Assembly (NCBI RefSeq): GCF_016100455.1
Contig: NZ_JACFSK010000001.1
Coordinates: forward strand, 2,461,771-2,525,770
Direction of reading: 5' to 3'
DNA from: Bartonella sp. M0283
Lineage (GTDB): Bacteria; Pseudomonadota; Alphaproteobacteria; Rhizobiales; Rhizobiaceae
DNA length: 64,000 nucleotides
Shown: positions 37,195 to 44,962 of the stretch, in pieces
Layout of the letters: every line of letters starts with the position of its first letter
Numbering within the stretch: the stretch's first letter is position 1
Notes under the pieces: generated by a model
Seen by the model: the letters and a program-made list of their open reading frames with translations, nothing else
Told to the model about the DNA's origin: nothing
Databases searched by the model: none
Made by a program: the position numbers and the translations under genes

Positions 37195-37662
37195 CTAGTT
37201 GTGTCCGGTTGAACCGAACCCTTTGGTTCCACGAACCGTATCTGAAGTTGTTGTGGTTTCCACGATGGCGATTTGAGGTGCCGGAGAAATGACAGTTTGC
37301 GCGATTCGCATACCGCGGGTAATGGTGAATGGTTCTTGCCCGAGATTGATCAGCAAAACTTTGATTTCGCCGCGATAATCACTGTCGATTGTGCCAGGCG
37401 TATTCAGGCATGTAACGCCATTTTTTAAAGCAAGCCCCGAACGTGGGCGAATTTGCGCTTCGTAACCTTCCGGTAACTCGAATATCAAACCGGTAGGGAC
37501 GAGGGCACGTTCACCGGGGGAAAGGATGAGTTCTTTTCCCTCTTCCAATGCCGCTCTCAAATCCATTCCGGCCGAGCCCACAGTTTCATAGCCAGGCAAT
37601 TTCAGCCCTTCCGAATGAGGGAGACGACGAATGGCGAGTTTAACGGAATCGGTTTGCGACAT
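37195..37662 (-). CDS. dut: Deoxyuridine 5'-triphosphate nucleotidohydrolase
   Basis: A 155-residue trimeric dUTPase that hydrolyses dUTP to dUMP and PPi. All family motifs are present: [38 protein letters not shown] motif and the C-terminal GTKGFGSTG that closes over the active site. Stand-alone gene, convergent with fdnGHI, downstream of mbfA on the same strand. Confidence 0.96.
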   Translation of the reverse strand: MSQTDSVKLAIRRLPHSEGLKLPGYETVGSAGMDLRAALEEGKELILSPGERALVPTGLIFELPEGYEAQIRPRSGLALKNGVTCLNTPGTIDSDYRGEIKVLLINLGQEPFTITRGMRIAQTVISPAPQIAIVETTTTSDTVRGTKGFGSTGHN

Positions 37663-37748
37663 GGAAAGCCTTCAGGACGATATAATCACTGCCAGTCCTT
37701 TTAAAGGGGATGGCAGAAAGTTACAAGTTCCCTTAGGGCCGGTCTTTT

Positions 37749-38735
37749 TCAAGCACTACCGATAAGAATACCGGTTGCAAAAACCAGCGCTCCGCCGACA
37801 ACAACCTGTAATGCAGCACGCCAGAAGGGTGTTTCCATAAATTTGTTCTGAATCCATGCAATTGCCCATAATTCAACGAACACAACCGCAAATGCAATGG
37901 CAATCGCAATATGGAAATCGGGTATGAGAAACGGAAGCGCGTGGCCGAGACCGCCGAGAGATGTCATAACACCATTGGCAATGCCGCGTTTGATTGGTGA
38001 ACCACGGCCGGATAGCTTTCCGTCATCATGGGCAGCTTCTGTAAAGCCCATTGATATACCCGCGCCGAGTGAAGCCGATAAACCGACAAGAAAAGTTTGT
38101 CTTGTGTCACCGGTGGCAAAGGCAGCCGCAAAAATCGGCGCCAAAGTTGAAACGGAACCATCCATCAAACCGGCTAGACCCGGTTGTATCCATGTGAGAA
38201 GCGTTTGCTTGCGTTCTTTCGCTCGTTCCTGATCTGCAACAGATTTCGGCGCGTATTTTTTTTCAAGCTCGATAGCAACATCTTCATGGTGTTTTTCTTC
38301 AAGAGCAAGATCGCCCAAGAGTTTGCGGATTTCCGCATCCTTGGCATGGTCGGCAGCCTGTTCATAAAAGCGCGCCGATTGGTCTTCCATTTGTGCAACC
38401 GAATCACGCACTTTATCAATGCCGAGCGGGCGAACCAACCAATCCGGTTTGCGGTCATAAAAGCCGCTGACATGTTCGCGCCGGATAAGCGGAATCATTT
38501 TTCCAAAGCGTTTTTCAAAAATCTTGATCAGTCTGTCGCGGTGGCTATGTTCCTCATCTGCCATTTTTTCAAAAATTTTGGCAGTTGCCGGAAACTCGTC
38601 ACGTAAACCATCAGCATAGTTAAGATAAATGCGCTCGTCATCTTCTTCCGAAGAAATGGCAAGAGCGAGAATTTCCTTTTCGCTAAGCGAAGAAAACGGT
38701 TTCCGATAGGATGAAGCAAAGAGTTTTGAAAACAT
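37749..38735 (-). CDS. mbfA: Membrane-bound ferritin MbfA (VIT1-type iron exporter)
   Basis: A 328-residue fusion. The N-terminal 165 residues form a rubrerythrin/ferritin-like di-iron domain (EEDDERIYLNYADGL, ADEEHSHRDRL, EDQSARFYEQAADHAK, LALEEKHHEDVAIELE). The C-terminal half is a VIT1/CCC1-type membrane domain with about five TM helices (ATGDTRQTFLVGLSASLGAG, ISMGFTEAAHDDGK). In Bradyrhizobium and Agrobacterium MbfA exports iron and protects against iron/peroxide stress under Irr control. An ICE-like palindrome lies immediately upstream. Confidence 0.93.
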   Translation of the reverse strand: MFSKLFASSYRKPFSSLSEKEILALAISSEEDDERIYLNYADGLRDEFPATAKIFEKMADEEHSHRDRLIKIFEKRFGKMIPLIRREHVSGFYDRKPDWLVRPLGIDKVRDSVAQMEDQSARFYEQAADHAKDAEIRKLLGDLALEEKHHEDVAIELEKKYAPKSVADQERAKERKQTLLTWIQPGLAGLMDGSVSTLAPIFAAAFATGDTRQTFLVGLSASLGAGISMGFTEAAHDDGKLSGRGSPIKRGIANGVMTSLGGLGHALPFLIPDFHIAIAIAFAVVFVELWAIAWIQNKFMETPFWRAALQVVVGGALVFATGILIGSA

Positions 38736-38749
38736 TGGAGACCTATAAA

Positions 38750-38764
38750 TTAGAATTATTCTAA
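38750..38764 (-). promoter_or_regulatory. ICE-like (Irr) palindrome upstream of mbfA
   Basis: TTAGAATTATTCTAA is a perfect 15-bp inverted repeat closely resembling the iron control element (TTTAGAA...TTCTAAA) recognised by Irr in rhizobia. It is 15 bp before the mbfA ATG, where bound Irr would block transcription. Confidence 0.65.
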
Positions 38765-38963
38765 ATTAGTTGAGTTGGACGGAAATTCAACCGGAAAATA
38801 TTGCATGCACTCGATTGTGAATGGTTAATTTCCGTAAATGTGACTTCTCAGCTCGGTTGCAACGAAAATTTACGACAATGAGATCAGGTAAAGCCTGAAC
38901 AAACCGGTTATTCGCGACAACCGGCTATGTATAAGCTCCCGTTGATTGCGGATGCCGTATTTT

Positions 38964-39191
38964 TTATGTGTCACCGGCATAGTAAGCTAAACGCTGTTTC
39001 CATTCATTGATTTCCGATTTTTCGACCCAAAATTTCCCCCGTTCGGTTGTTACAAAAATAGCGATAAATGTCATCCTTTGATTTTTAAAAAAAGCAGAAT
39101 TCAATCGCTGGTTTTGAGTTTGACCAGAAAGTTCGCGCCGTGTCTTTCGGAACGAACGGTCATCGGGAAAATGTGTTTTCCAAACAATCAT
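38964..39191 (-). CDS. Doubtful hypothetical ORF
   Basis: A 75-residue frame (starts MIVWKTHFPDDRSFRKTRR, ends WKQRLAYYAGDT). No Shine-Dalgarno sequence, no known domain. It may be spurious or the remnant of a gene. Confidence 0.25.
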   Translation of the reverse strand: MIVWKTHFPDDRSFRKTRRELSGQTQNQRLNSAFFKNQRMTFIAIFVTTERGKFWVEKSEINEWKQRLAYYAGDT

Positions 39192-39253
39192 GTTGAAATA
39201 TGTTTTTTAAATTGACGACCGGTTTTTATGTTTGCCTGAACAAAACAGGCTTT

Positions 39254-39281
39254 ATTGAACATAGTGAATTGAACATGGTGA
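39254..39281. repeat. 14-bp tandem duplication
   Basis: ATTGAACATAGTGA and ATTGAACATGGTGA directly abut, one mismatch. Confidence 0.92.
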
Positions 39282-39497
39282 TATTGATTTATCAGCTTCT
39301 TATTTTTGTGATTTTTCACCACTGGAAACAAATTACCCCGAACGGTTCTATGAATTGCCACCATTGATAGTCGACGTGACGGGATGATAAAATTTATATG
39401 AAAAACGGTTTTGTCAAAAGCGGATAAAAACTATAATTTGACCATATTAAAATTGGTGTTTGAGAGCACCGTATATTTGCTCTTCAGGAAAAATCAT

Positions 39498-40202
39498 ATG
39501 GGCAAGCGCATTACTGTTTTTTTGCTTTTTGTCTTTGCATTGATTGTTGTTTTATACTTTTTTTGGACGCGTTTATCACTTGATAATTATCCGGTTCGCG
39601 GGATTGATGTATCGCATCATCAAGGTGAAATCGATTGGCATAAAATAAAAAGCCAGAATATCAGTTTTGCCTATATCAAAGCGACAGAAGGTGGCGATTT
39701 CAAGGATCCCGAATTCAAGAAAAATTGGGACCACGCATTAGCAGCCGGTTTAAGGGTTGGTGCTTATCATTTTTTCAGGCCTGAAACAGATGGTGTATTA
39801 CAGGCAGAAAACTTTATCAGTTCGGTGCCCAAATATAAAAATATGTTACCTCCGGCAATGGATGTCGAAATTGATCAAACGAAAAGCCCTGAACGCCAAG
39901 TCGTTTTACAAAGACTTGGCAATCTTCTTCAACATGTCGAAAGCTATTATGGTTCAAAGCCGATTATTTATACAGATGAAGACAACTATAAAAATTACAT
40001 CGCCGGACAGTTTTCCGGTTACCTATTGTGGTACCGTTCGATTTTCAACAGACCCGATTTGCCGGACGAACACCAATGGGCTTTCTGGCAATATAATCCG
40101 GAGGGTCGTCTTCAAGGGTATAAAGGCCAAGAATATTTTATCGACCTTGATATCTTCAATGGTACGAGGGATTTGTTTGAAACGTTCCCGACCGGCTGGT
40201 AA
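39498..40202 (+). CDS. GH25-family lysozyme (N-acetylmuramidase)
   Basis: A 234-residue glycoside hydrolase family 25 protein with a single N-terminal TM/signal anchor (ITVFLLFVFALIVVLYFF). Family motifs: GIDVSHHQGEIDW (Asp37), FAYIKATEGG, and MDVEID with the catalytic Asp122/Glu124 pair; the C-terminal WQYNPEGRLQGY completes the barrel. It would cleave the MurNAc-GlcNAc bond in peptidoglycan, facing the periplasm. The ATG at 39498 (AGGAA upstream) is preferred to an earlier in-frame codon. Convergent with the GNAT gene. Confidence 0.9.
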   Translation: MGKRITVFLLFVFALIVVLYFFWTRLSLDNYPVRGIDVSHHQGEIDWHKIKSQNISFAYIKATEGGDFKDPEFKKNWDHALAAGLRVGAYHFFRPETDGVLQAENFISSVPKYKNMLPPAMDVEIDQTKSPERQVVLQRLGNLLQHVESYYGSKPIIYTDEDNYKNYIAGQFSGYLLWYRSIFNRPDLPDEHQWAFWQYNPEGRLQGYKGQEYFIDLDIFNGTRDLFETFPTGW

Positions 40203-40206
40203 CGTG

Positions 40207-40698
40207 TCAGAGAATCCGTTGCATCAATACAAGATTGAGCCACTGTCCAGCTTTTGTACCAACTTCCGGCATGTGTCCGGTTATTGTGAAGCCGAAAGCC
40301 TTGTGGATGGCGATAGAAGCTTTGTTACCCGCTTCAATACCGGCAATGAGAACATGGATATGGTTTTGTTCGGCATGTGTGATCAAAGCCGCTAGAAGTT
40401 TTTTGCCGATTCCTTTTCCACGTTCGGTCTTTTCAATATAAATGGATATTTCAGCCGAATAGCGATATCCTTCGAAAGGTCTGAATGGTCCGTAGCTGGC
40501 ATAGCCTACTGTCTTGCCATCATCCACAGCAACAAGAACCGGATATCCGGCAGCATTTCGTGTTTTCAACCATTCCCGTCGATTATCAATATCGACGGTT
40601 TTTTCATTCCAGATAGCGAGCGTATTCTCTACCGCATCGTTATAAATATCAGTGATGGCTTTGAGATCACGTTCTTCAGCCGGTCTAATGGTAATCAT
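40207..40698 (-). CDS. GNAT acetyltransferase, phosphinothricin / methionine sulfoximine type
   Basis: A 163-residue single-domain N-acetyltransferase of the Pat/Bar/MnaT (YncA) group. It starts MITIRPAEERDLKAITDIYN and has FRPFEGYRYSAEISIYI, the acetyl-CoA loop RGKGIGKKLL, and the C-terminal NKASIAIHKAFGF block that typifies this group. Such enzymes acetylate L-methionine sulfoximine and related glutamate analogues. Substrate here is inferred from family only. Confidence 0.88.
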   Translation of the reverse strand: MITIRPAEERDLKAITDIYNDAVENTLAIWNEKTVDIDNRREWLKTRNAAGYPVLVAVDDGKTVGYASYGPFRPFEGYRYSAEISIYIEKTERGKGIGKKLLAALITHAEQNHIHVLIAGIEAGNKASIAIHKAFGFTITGHMPEVGTKAGQWLNLVLMQRIL

Positions 40699-40779
40699 TT
40701 TTAAAACCCATCGAATATTATGATCGGAAACCCTAGTCGCTTTTTAAAAGCGTGGAAAGAGGGAGCATCACAGCAATGG

Positions 40780-41658
40780 TCAAATTTTCGGCAAAAGGCC
40801 AAGAATATCGTTCGCGGTCAATCCTTTCTCTCTGAGCGAACGCAAACTTGTGTCCTTGTTGGATTTCGACAATTTGTGTCCATCGTGACCGAGAACGAGT
40901 GGGTGGTGGTAATAAAGCGGTGGTTCATAACCGAGAATCGTCTGCAAGAGCCGATGGACAGAAGTGGCTTGGAACAGATCATTACCTCTTACAACATGGG
41001 TGATGTGCTGAAGAGCGTCATCAACAACGACCGATAGATGATAGCTTGTCGGTATGTCTTTACGTGCGATGATGACATCGCCCCAAAGTTCGGGGTGAGC
41101 AATTGTTTTCTTTGTCTGATTGCCATGAAATTCGTACCAGTAGAGATCGTTACCTGAAAAACGCAATGCAAGATCCATGTTAAGCCGCCATGAATAAGGC
41201 ACACCTTCGGCAATCATCTTACGTGCTTTTGACTTTGAAAGCGAACGTTCATCGGTTGGATAAAGTGGCGTTTCATCGGGGTCACGCGGCCAATTTTTGC
41301 CCTTTCGCTCGGCTTCGGCAATGATTTCTTTTACCTCTCCACGGGTCAAAAATGCGGGGTAGACAAGACCGAGTTTTTCAAGTTCATCAAGTGCTTTTTG
41401 ATAGTCTGAAAAATGTTCCGATTGTCGCCGGAAAGGTTTTCTAAAATCGATTCCTAGCCATGAAAGGTCTTCCACAATCGCAGTTTCATAGTGTGTTTTG
41501 CAGCGTGTTCTATCGATGTTTTCCATACGTAAAACAAGTTCGCCCTTCAATATTCGAGCGATATGTTTGTTGACCAGCGCCGAATAGGCGTGCCCGAGAT
41601 GGAGATAGCCGTTGGGGCTAGGTGCAAAACGTAACCGGACGGGCTTAATGTTCACCAT
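40780..41658 (-). CDS. gluQ: Glutamyl-Q tRNA(Asp) synthetase
   Basis: A truncated GluRS-like enzyme (292 residues) that transfers glutamate to queuosine in tRNA-Asp. It has RFAPSPNGYLHLGHA (HIGH motif), the KLSKS version of the signature loop (GHKLSKSNKD), and lacks the GluRS anticodon-binding domain, which distinguishes it from full GluRS. The zinc-binding Cys residues of E. coli YadB are missing (YPAFLTRGEV where Cys residues are expected). The ATG at 41658 overlaps the end of dsbB by 14 nt; GTG at 41655 is an alternative start. Confidence 0.9.
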   Translation of the reverse strand: MVNIKPVRLRFAPSPNGYLHLGHAYSALVNKHIARILKGELVLRMENIDRTRCKTHYETAIVEDLSWLGIDFRKPFRRQSEHFSDYQKALDELEKLGLVYPAFLTRGEVKEIIAEAERKGKNWPRDPDETPLYPTDERSLSKSKARKMIAEGVPYSWRLNMDLALRFSGNDLYWYEFHGNQTKKTIAHPELWGDVIIARKDIPTSYHLSVVVDDALQHITHVVRGNDLFQATSVHRLLQTILGYEPPLYYHHPLVLGHDGHKLSKSNKDTSLRSLREKGLTANDILGLLPKI

Positions 41659-42187
41659 TTTTTTTGAATGCACAAAAAGTGCCGACAAGAGCAAGCAAGG
41701 CTAGAAAGAGGCTCGCTACAGCATTCCAACCGGCAAATGAAAGCCCCAGAAAATAACCGGCTGCGGTATCACAAGAAGGTGGTCGTTTACGGTTCAGATT
41801 TGCCAGTAGATCATTTGCGTCGGAAGTAATGGCCGTAGCCGCCGCCGAACAATCTGTCGGACCTGGCCAGAATTTATATTCGGCACCGGCATGGTAGATC
41901 GATAGACCGAGATTATAAACCATGAGAAAAGCGGTAATCAAAAACAGCAAACGGATGATAAATCCCGGTTTTCCCGTGAGAGACAAAGCCAAGGTTATGA
42001 TCATTAAAGGTATACCGGCATAATAGGGAACGCGTTCCTCAAGGCAAAGTTTACAAGGCATAAAGCCGCCTATATGTTCGAAACCGAGTGCGGTTCCAAT
42101 AGCAATCACCATCAAGACCAATATCAAACAGGAAAGAATTGTTTGAAGCCGTCCGGATAGATAGATGGGCGAAGCAAAACCAATCAA
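41645..42187 (-). CDS. DsbB-family disulfide bond formation protein
   Basis: A 180-residue inner-membrane quinone-linked thiol oxidase with four TM helices. The redox pairs are Cys45/Cys48 (PCKLCLEER) and Cys113/Cys139 (PTDCSAA, RPPSCDTA), matching the two-pair DsbB layout. It would re-oxidise a DsbA-like partner and pass electrons to quinone. Located between the YqaA-type gene and gluQ on the same strand. Confidence 0.9.
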   Translation of the reverse strand: MIGFASPIYLSGRLQTILSCLILVLMVIAIGTALGFEHIGGFMPCKLCLEERVPYYAGIPLMIITLALSLTGKPGFIIRLLFLITAFLMVYNLGLSIYHAGAEYKFWPGPTDCSAAATAITSDANDLLANLNRKRPPSCDTAAGYFLGLSFAGWNAVASLFLALLALVGTFCAFKKNGEH

Positions 42188-42198
42188 AACAAATCCCC

Positions 42199-42786
42199 TT
42201 AGACCAGTATTTTATATAAAATATAGCCAATTATCAGAACGGTGCAAGCAATGGCGATAATCCATTTTAATCTTGGCAAGATATATTCCAGCATAGTTGC
42301 GCCATATTTTTTAATGAGCCAGGCCAGAAAATAAAATCGCGCACTGCGTGCGACGATTGCTGAAATTATGAAAACCCAGATGTTCATACTGACGACACCG
42401 GCAAGAATCGTAACAACCTTGATGGGAGGAAGATGGGATATGCCTGATGTGATCAGCAATAACAGAATGATTTCCATACTGGTATTGCTGCGTAATGCCT
42501 CGAAGGTTTCCAATTTTCCATAAAATTCGAGTACCGGCTTGGCTATTGCTTCGTAAGCAAAATGGCCGATAAGCCAACCTAATATTCCGCCGAGAACAGA
42601 AAAGAGTGATGCAATAAATGCATAGCGGTAGGTTTTTTCCTTATTGATGAGTGACATCGGGATGAACAGGACATCTGCCGGAATCAGGAAAACAGAACTC
42701 TCTACAAAAGCGATAAAGGCCAGCCAGTATTCGGCTGATCGGCGGCCCGCCAGAGATAAAGTCCACTCACCTAGCTTTTTGAGCAT
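42199..42786 (-). CDS. YqaA-like DedA/SNARE-associated family membrane protein
   Basis: A 195-residue polytopic membrane protein of the YqaA branch of the DedA/VTT family: ESSVFLIPADVLFIPMSL, the Gly-rich GGILGWLIGHFAY and ISHLPPIKVVTILAG. DedA proteins help keep membrane energetics and transport lipids; the YqaA branch is uncharacterised. The ATG at 42786 follows GAGGA at proper distance; a TTG six codons upstream would remove it. Ends 12 nt before dsbB. Confidence 0.82.
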   Translation of the reverse strand: MLKKLGEWTLSLAGRRSAEYWLAFIAFVESSVFLIPADVLFIPMSLINKEKTYRYAFIASLFSVLGGILGWLIGHFAYEAIAKPVLEFYGKLETFEALRSNTSMEIILLLLITSGISHLPPIKVVTILAGVVSMNIWVFIISAIVARSARFYFLAWLIKKYGATMLEYILPRLKWIIAIACTVLIIGYILYKILV

Positions 42787-42956
42787 TTTGTTATTCCTCG
42801 TCAATCAAGCTATGTCTAAAGATGGTTAAAGCGTTAATCCAGTAGCTTAAGCAAAATTTTTTAAGATAATTGTGTGTAAGGCAGTTGACGAGACCTCGGT
42901 TCTTAATATAACTCAACAAATCCGTGACACATGGTTTGTGTCCTCACTTCATCGAT

Positions 42957-43042
42957 GCGGGTGTGGTGGAACTGGTAGACGCGCCAGACTCAAAATCTGG
43001 TTCCCAAAAGGAGTGTCGGTTCGATTCCGACCACCCGCACCA
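42957..43042 (+). tRNA. tRNA-Leu (CAA anticodon)
   Basis: An 86-nt class II tRNA. The acceptor stem pairs GCGGGTG with CACCCGC, the anticodon stem CCAGA/TCTGG frames CTCAAAA (anticodon CAA at 42991-42993), and the T arm is GTCGG-TTCGATT-CCGAC. The long variable arm (TTCCCAAAAGGAGT) fits leucine. CCA is encoded. Confidence 0.97.
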
Positions 43043-43471
43043 ATTAATCCCAACCTTTCTTCCTATTCTTGCTTCGAGCTTTGTATTTTTGTTTCTTGGG
43101 CCTCGTATCGGTTAAACGTTTTATTCAATCAGCCGATTGCTACCCCGACATTATTTTGTTTGCCCTTTCTTTTTAAAATAACTCCGGAAGGAAAATGCGC
43201 GACAATGTGGTGGAAACGTTTTTAATGGGCGGCAATGGGAGAACACTTTTGTCAAATTTATTTTGATATTCTCTAAAACTCACCTGCCACGCGTTCTATT
43301 GACAAGGACTATAAAATTGTTCGACAAAGTTCATTCTGAACGTCAAGAACAACAAAACGGGAATTTAAAACAGTTTATTCGAAAGAGGGCATATAGAATA
43401 GTCTTATCCAATATCGTCCTCTCGCACTAACCAAGATTTTCCCGACATTTATGTCGATAAAGGGCCAATTC
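43043..43471. other. Gene-free stretch between tRNA-Leu and the ArsC-like gene
   Basis: About 430 nt without an obvious gene or strong signal; an AAGGG ribosome-binding site at the right end belongs to the ArsC-like gene. Confidence 0.4.
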
Positions 43472-43843
43472 ATGCAAAATACCGATGTCATTATTTATCA
43501 TAACCCGCGTTGTGCAACCTCACGCAGCGTGGTCGGTCTTGTGCGGGCAATGGGTTATGAACCCCATATTATCGAATATCTGAAAACACCACCGACACCG
43601 GAAATGCTGCTTTGGCTTGCTAGTCGTGCCAATGTTTCCATCCGCGAATTTTTACGGACAAAAGAAGCGGCCTATAAAAAGTTGAGCCTGGACGATGAAT
43701 CATTGCCCGACGATGTCATTGCCAAAAAAATGCATGATCACCCGGAACTCATCAATCGGCCGATTGTCGTTTGCCCAAAAGGCGTTCAACTTTGTAGGCC
43801 TGCTGAAACAGTAACAAATCTGCTGATTTTACCGGAAGAATGA
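43472..43843 (+). CDS. ArsC / Spx-like arsenate reductase family protein
   Basis: A 123-residue thioredoxin-fold protein. YHNPRCATSRSVV carries the catalytic Cys (residue 12) in the glutaredoxin-type ArsC motif, and the C-terminal half has NRPIVVCPKGVQLCRP, where the Arg residues position arsenate in characterised ArsC. Without arsR or arsB nearby it may be an arsenate reductase or a YffB-type relative of unknown substrate. The ATG at 43472 follows AAGGG; an ATG seven codons earlier lacks a site. Confidence 0.85.
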   Translation: MQNTDVIIYHNPRCATSRSVVGLVRAMGYEPHIIEYLKTPPTPEMLLWLASRANVSIREFLRTKEAAYKKLSLDDESLPDDVIAKKMHDHPELINRPIVVCPKGVQLCRPAETVTNLLILPEE

Positions 43844-44150
43844 AGTTTTCGGTCTTTTCATTTTGTCTTACGGACAAGAAAGACGTCAGCGGAGACTTTA
43901 TTTTTCCTGATGTGGTATTGTTTTTTCAAACGGGATTGCATTGAAACCGGGTGAAGAATTTTTTTCCATGAGATGAAAGTTTTTGAATTCCGGCCTTTTC
44001 CGGTTGGATGGGCTTGAATTGAAAAACAGATTCTGCGTGTTTCATGCAGAAATGATGACAAGTGGAAAACTGTCGAATTGAAGACATCTTGTTCTGAACA
44101 AAGCGTCGCGATATCAGAGAGTGAGCGGGTTTCAGCTATTTTAAACCTCG

Positions 44151-44876
44151 TCAATCTGTCACTTGACTGTATTTTGCGATGAGATTTTCTACAAAATCCG
44201 GAACTGTTTTTGTTGCAGGTCCGGAAATAACCTCGTCGAATAATTCATAAGTGGCCGGATTGGTAGCAAGGTTAATTTCGAAACATTCTGCACCGGCTTG
44301 TCGTGCAAGGCCAACAAAACCGGCTGCCGGATAGACAAGGCCGGATGTGCCGATAGCCGCAAAAATGTCGGCTTGAGACAATGCTTTTTCGATTTCTTCC
44401 ATATAAAAAGGAATTTCACCGAACCAGACGATGTCGGGCCTGAGGCTTGCTTTTGCATGACAATGCGGACAGATACTTTCCGCTGTTACATCGCCTTTCC
44501 ATTCGGCTCTTTTGTGACAAGAAAGGCATCGAACATGGTTGAGCGTGCCATGCATATGAAGAACATTTTTTGATCCCGCCCGTTCATGCAAATCGTCGAC
44601 ATTCTGGGTAACGAGGAGAAAAGAGTGCGGAAAATTCTTTTCCAGTTTTGCAAGAGCAAGATGGGCCTTGTTGGGAAGTGCATTTGAGGCATCATGACGG
44701 CGCTTATTATAGAAATTATTGACGAGATCCGGCGAGCGTGCAAAACCCTCGGGTGTTGCAACATCTTCAACTTTATATTTATTCCATGTACCATCGCTAC
44801 CACGAAAGGTTTCGAGCCCCGATTCAGCCGAGATGCCTGCACCTGTTAAAATGACAATATTTGGAGTTATATTCAT
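44151..44876 (-). CDS. cobB: NAD-dependent protein deacylase (sirtuin)
   Basis: A 241-residue class III sirtuin. NAD motif GAGISAESGLETFRG, TQNVDDLHERAG and catalytic His109 (MHGTL) are present; zinc ligands are Cys117/Cys120 and Cys136/Cys139. The Tyr56-x-x-Arg59 pair (FYNKRR) equals E. coli CobB Tyr92/Arg95, predicting desuccinylase as well as deacetylase activity. Stand-alone gene divergent from the large repeat protein. Confidence 0.92.
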   Translation of the reverse strand: MNITPNIVILTGAGISAESGLETFRGSDGTWNKYKVEDVATPEGFARSPDLVNNFYNKRRHDASNALPNKAHLALAKLEKNFPHSFLLVTQNVDDLHERAGSKNVLHMHGTLNHVRCLSCHKRAEWKGDVTAESICPHCHAKASLRPDIVWFGEIPFYMEEIEKALSQADIFAAIGTSGLVYPAAGFVGLARQAGAECFEINLATNPATYELFDEVISGPATKTVPDFVENLIAKYSQVTD

Positions 44877-44962
44877 TTGTTACTCACTCGTGACAAGGTT
44901 ATTTCTCTTTTACCAGAAACGCGTATGTTACAAAGATTAAATTTATAAAAGGAATCGTTCAC

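Larger units (their letters stand above)
38736..39497. other. Intergenic region between mbfA and the GH25 gene
   Basis: About 760 nt. Contains an ICE-like palindrome (38750-38764), a doubtful minus-strand ORF (38964-39191) and a 14-bp tandem duplication (39254-39281). The rest is AT-rich and shows nothing more. Confidence 0.5.

Noticed and set aside
43858..44154. 98-residue minus-strand ORF beyond cobB
   Set aside because: No ribosome-binding site, no domain likeness, atypical composition; starts inside the cobB stop region.
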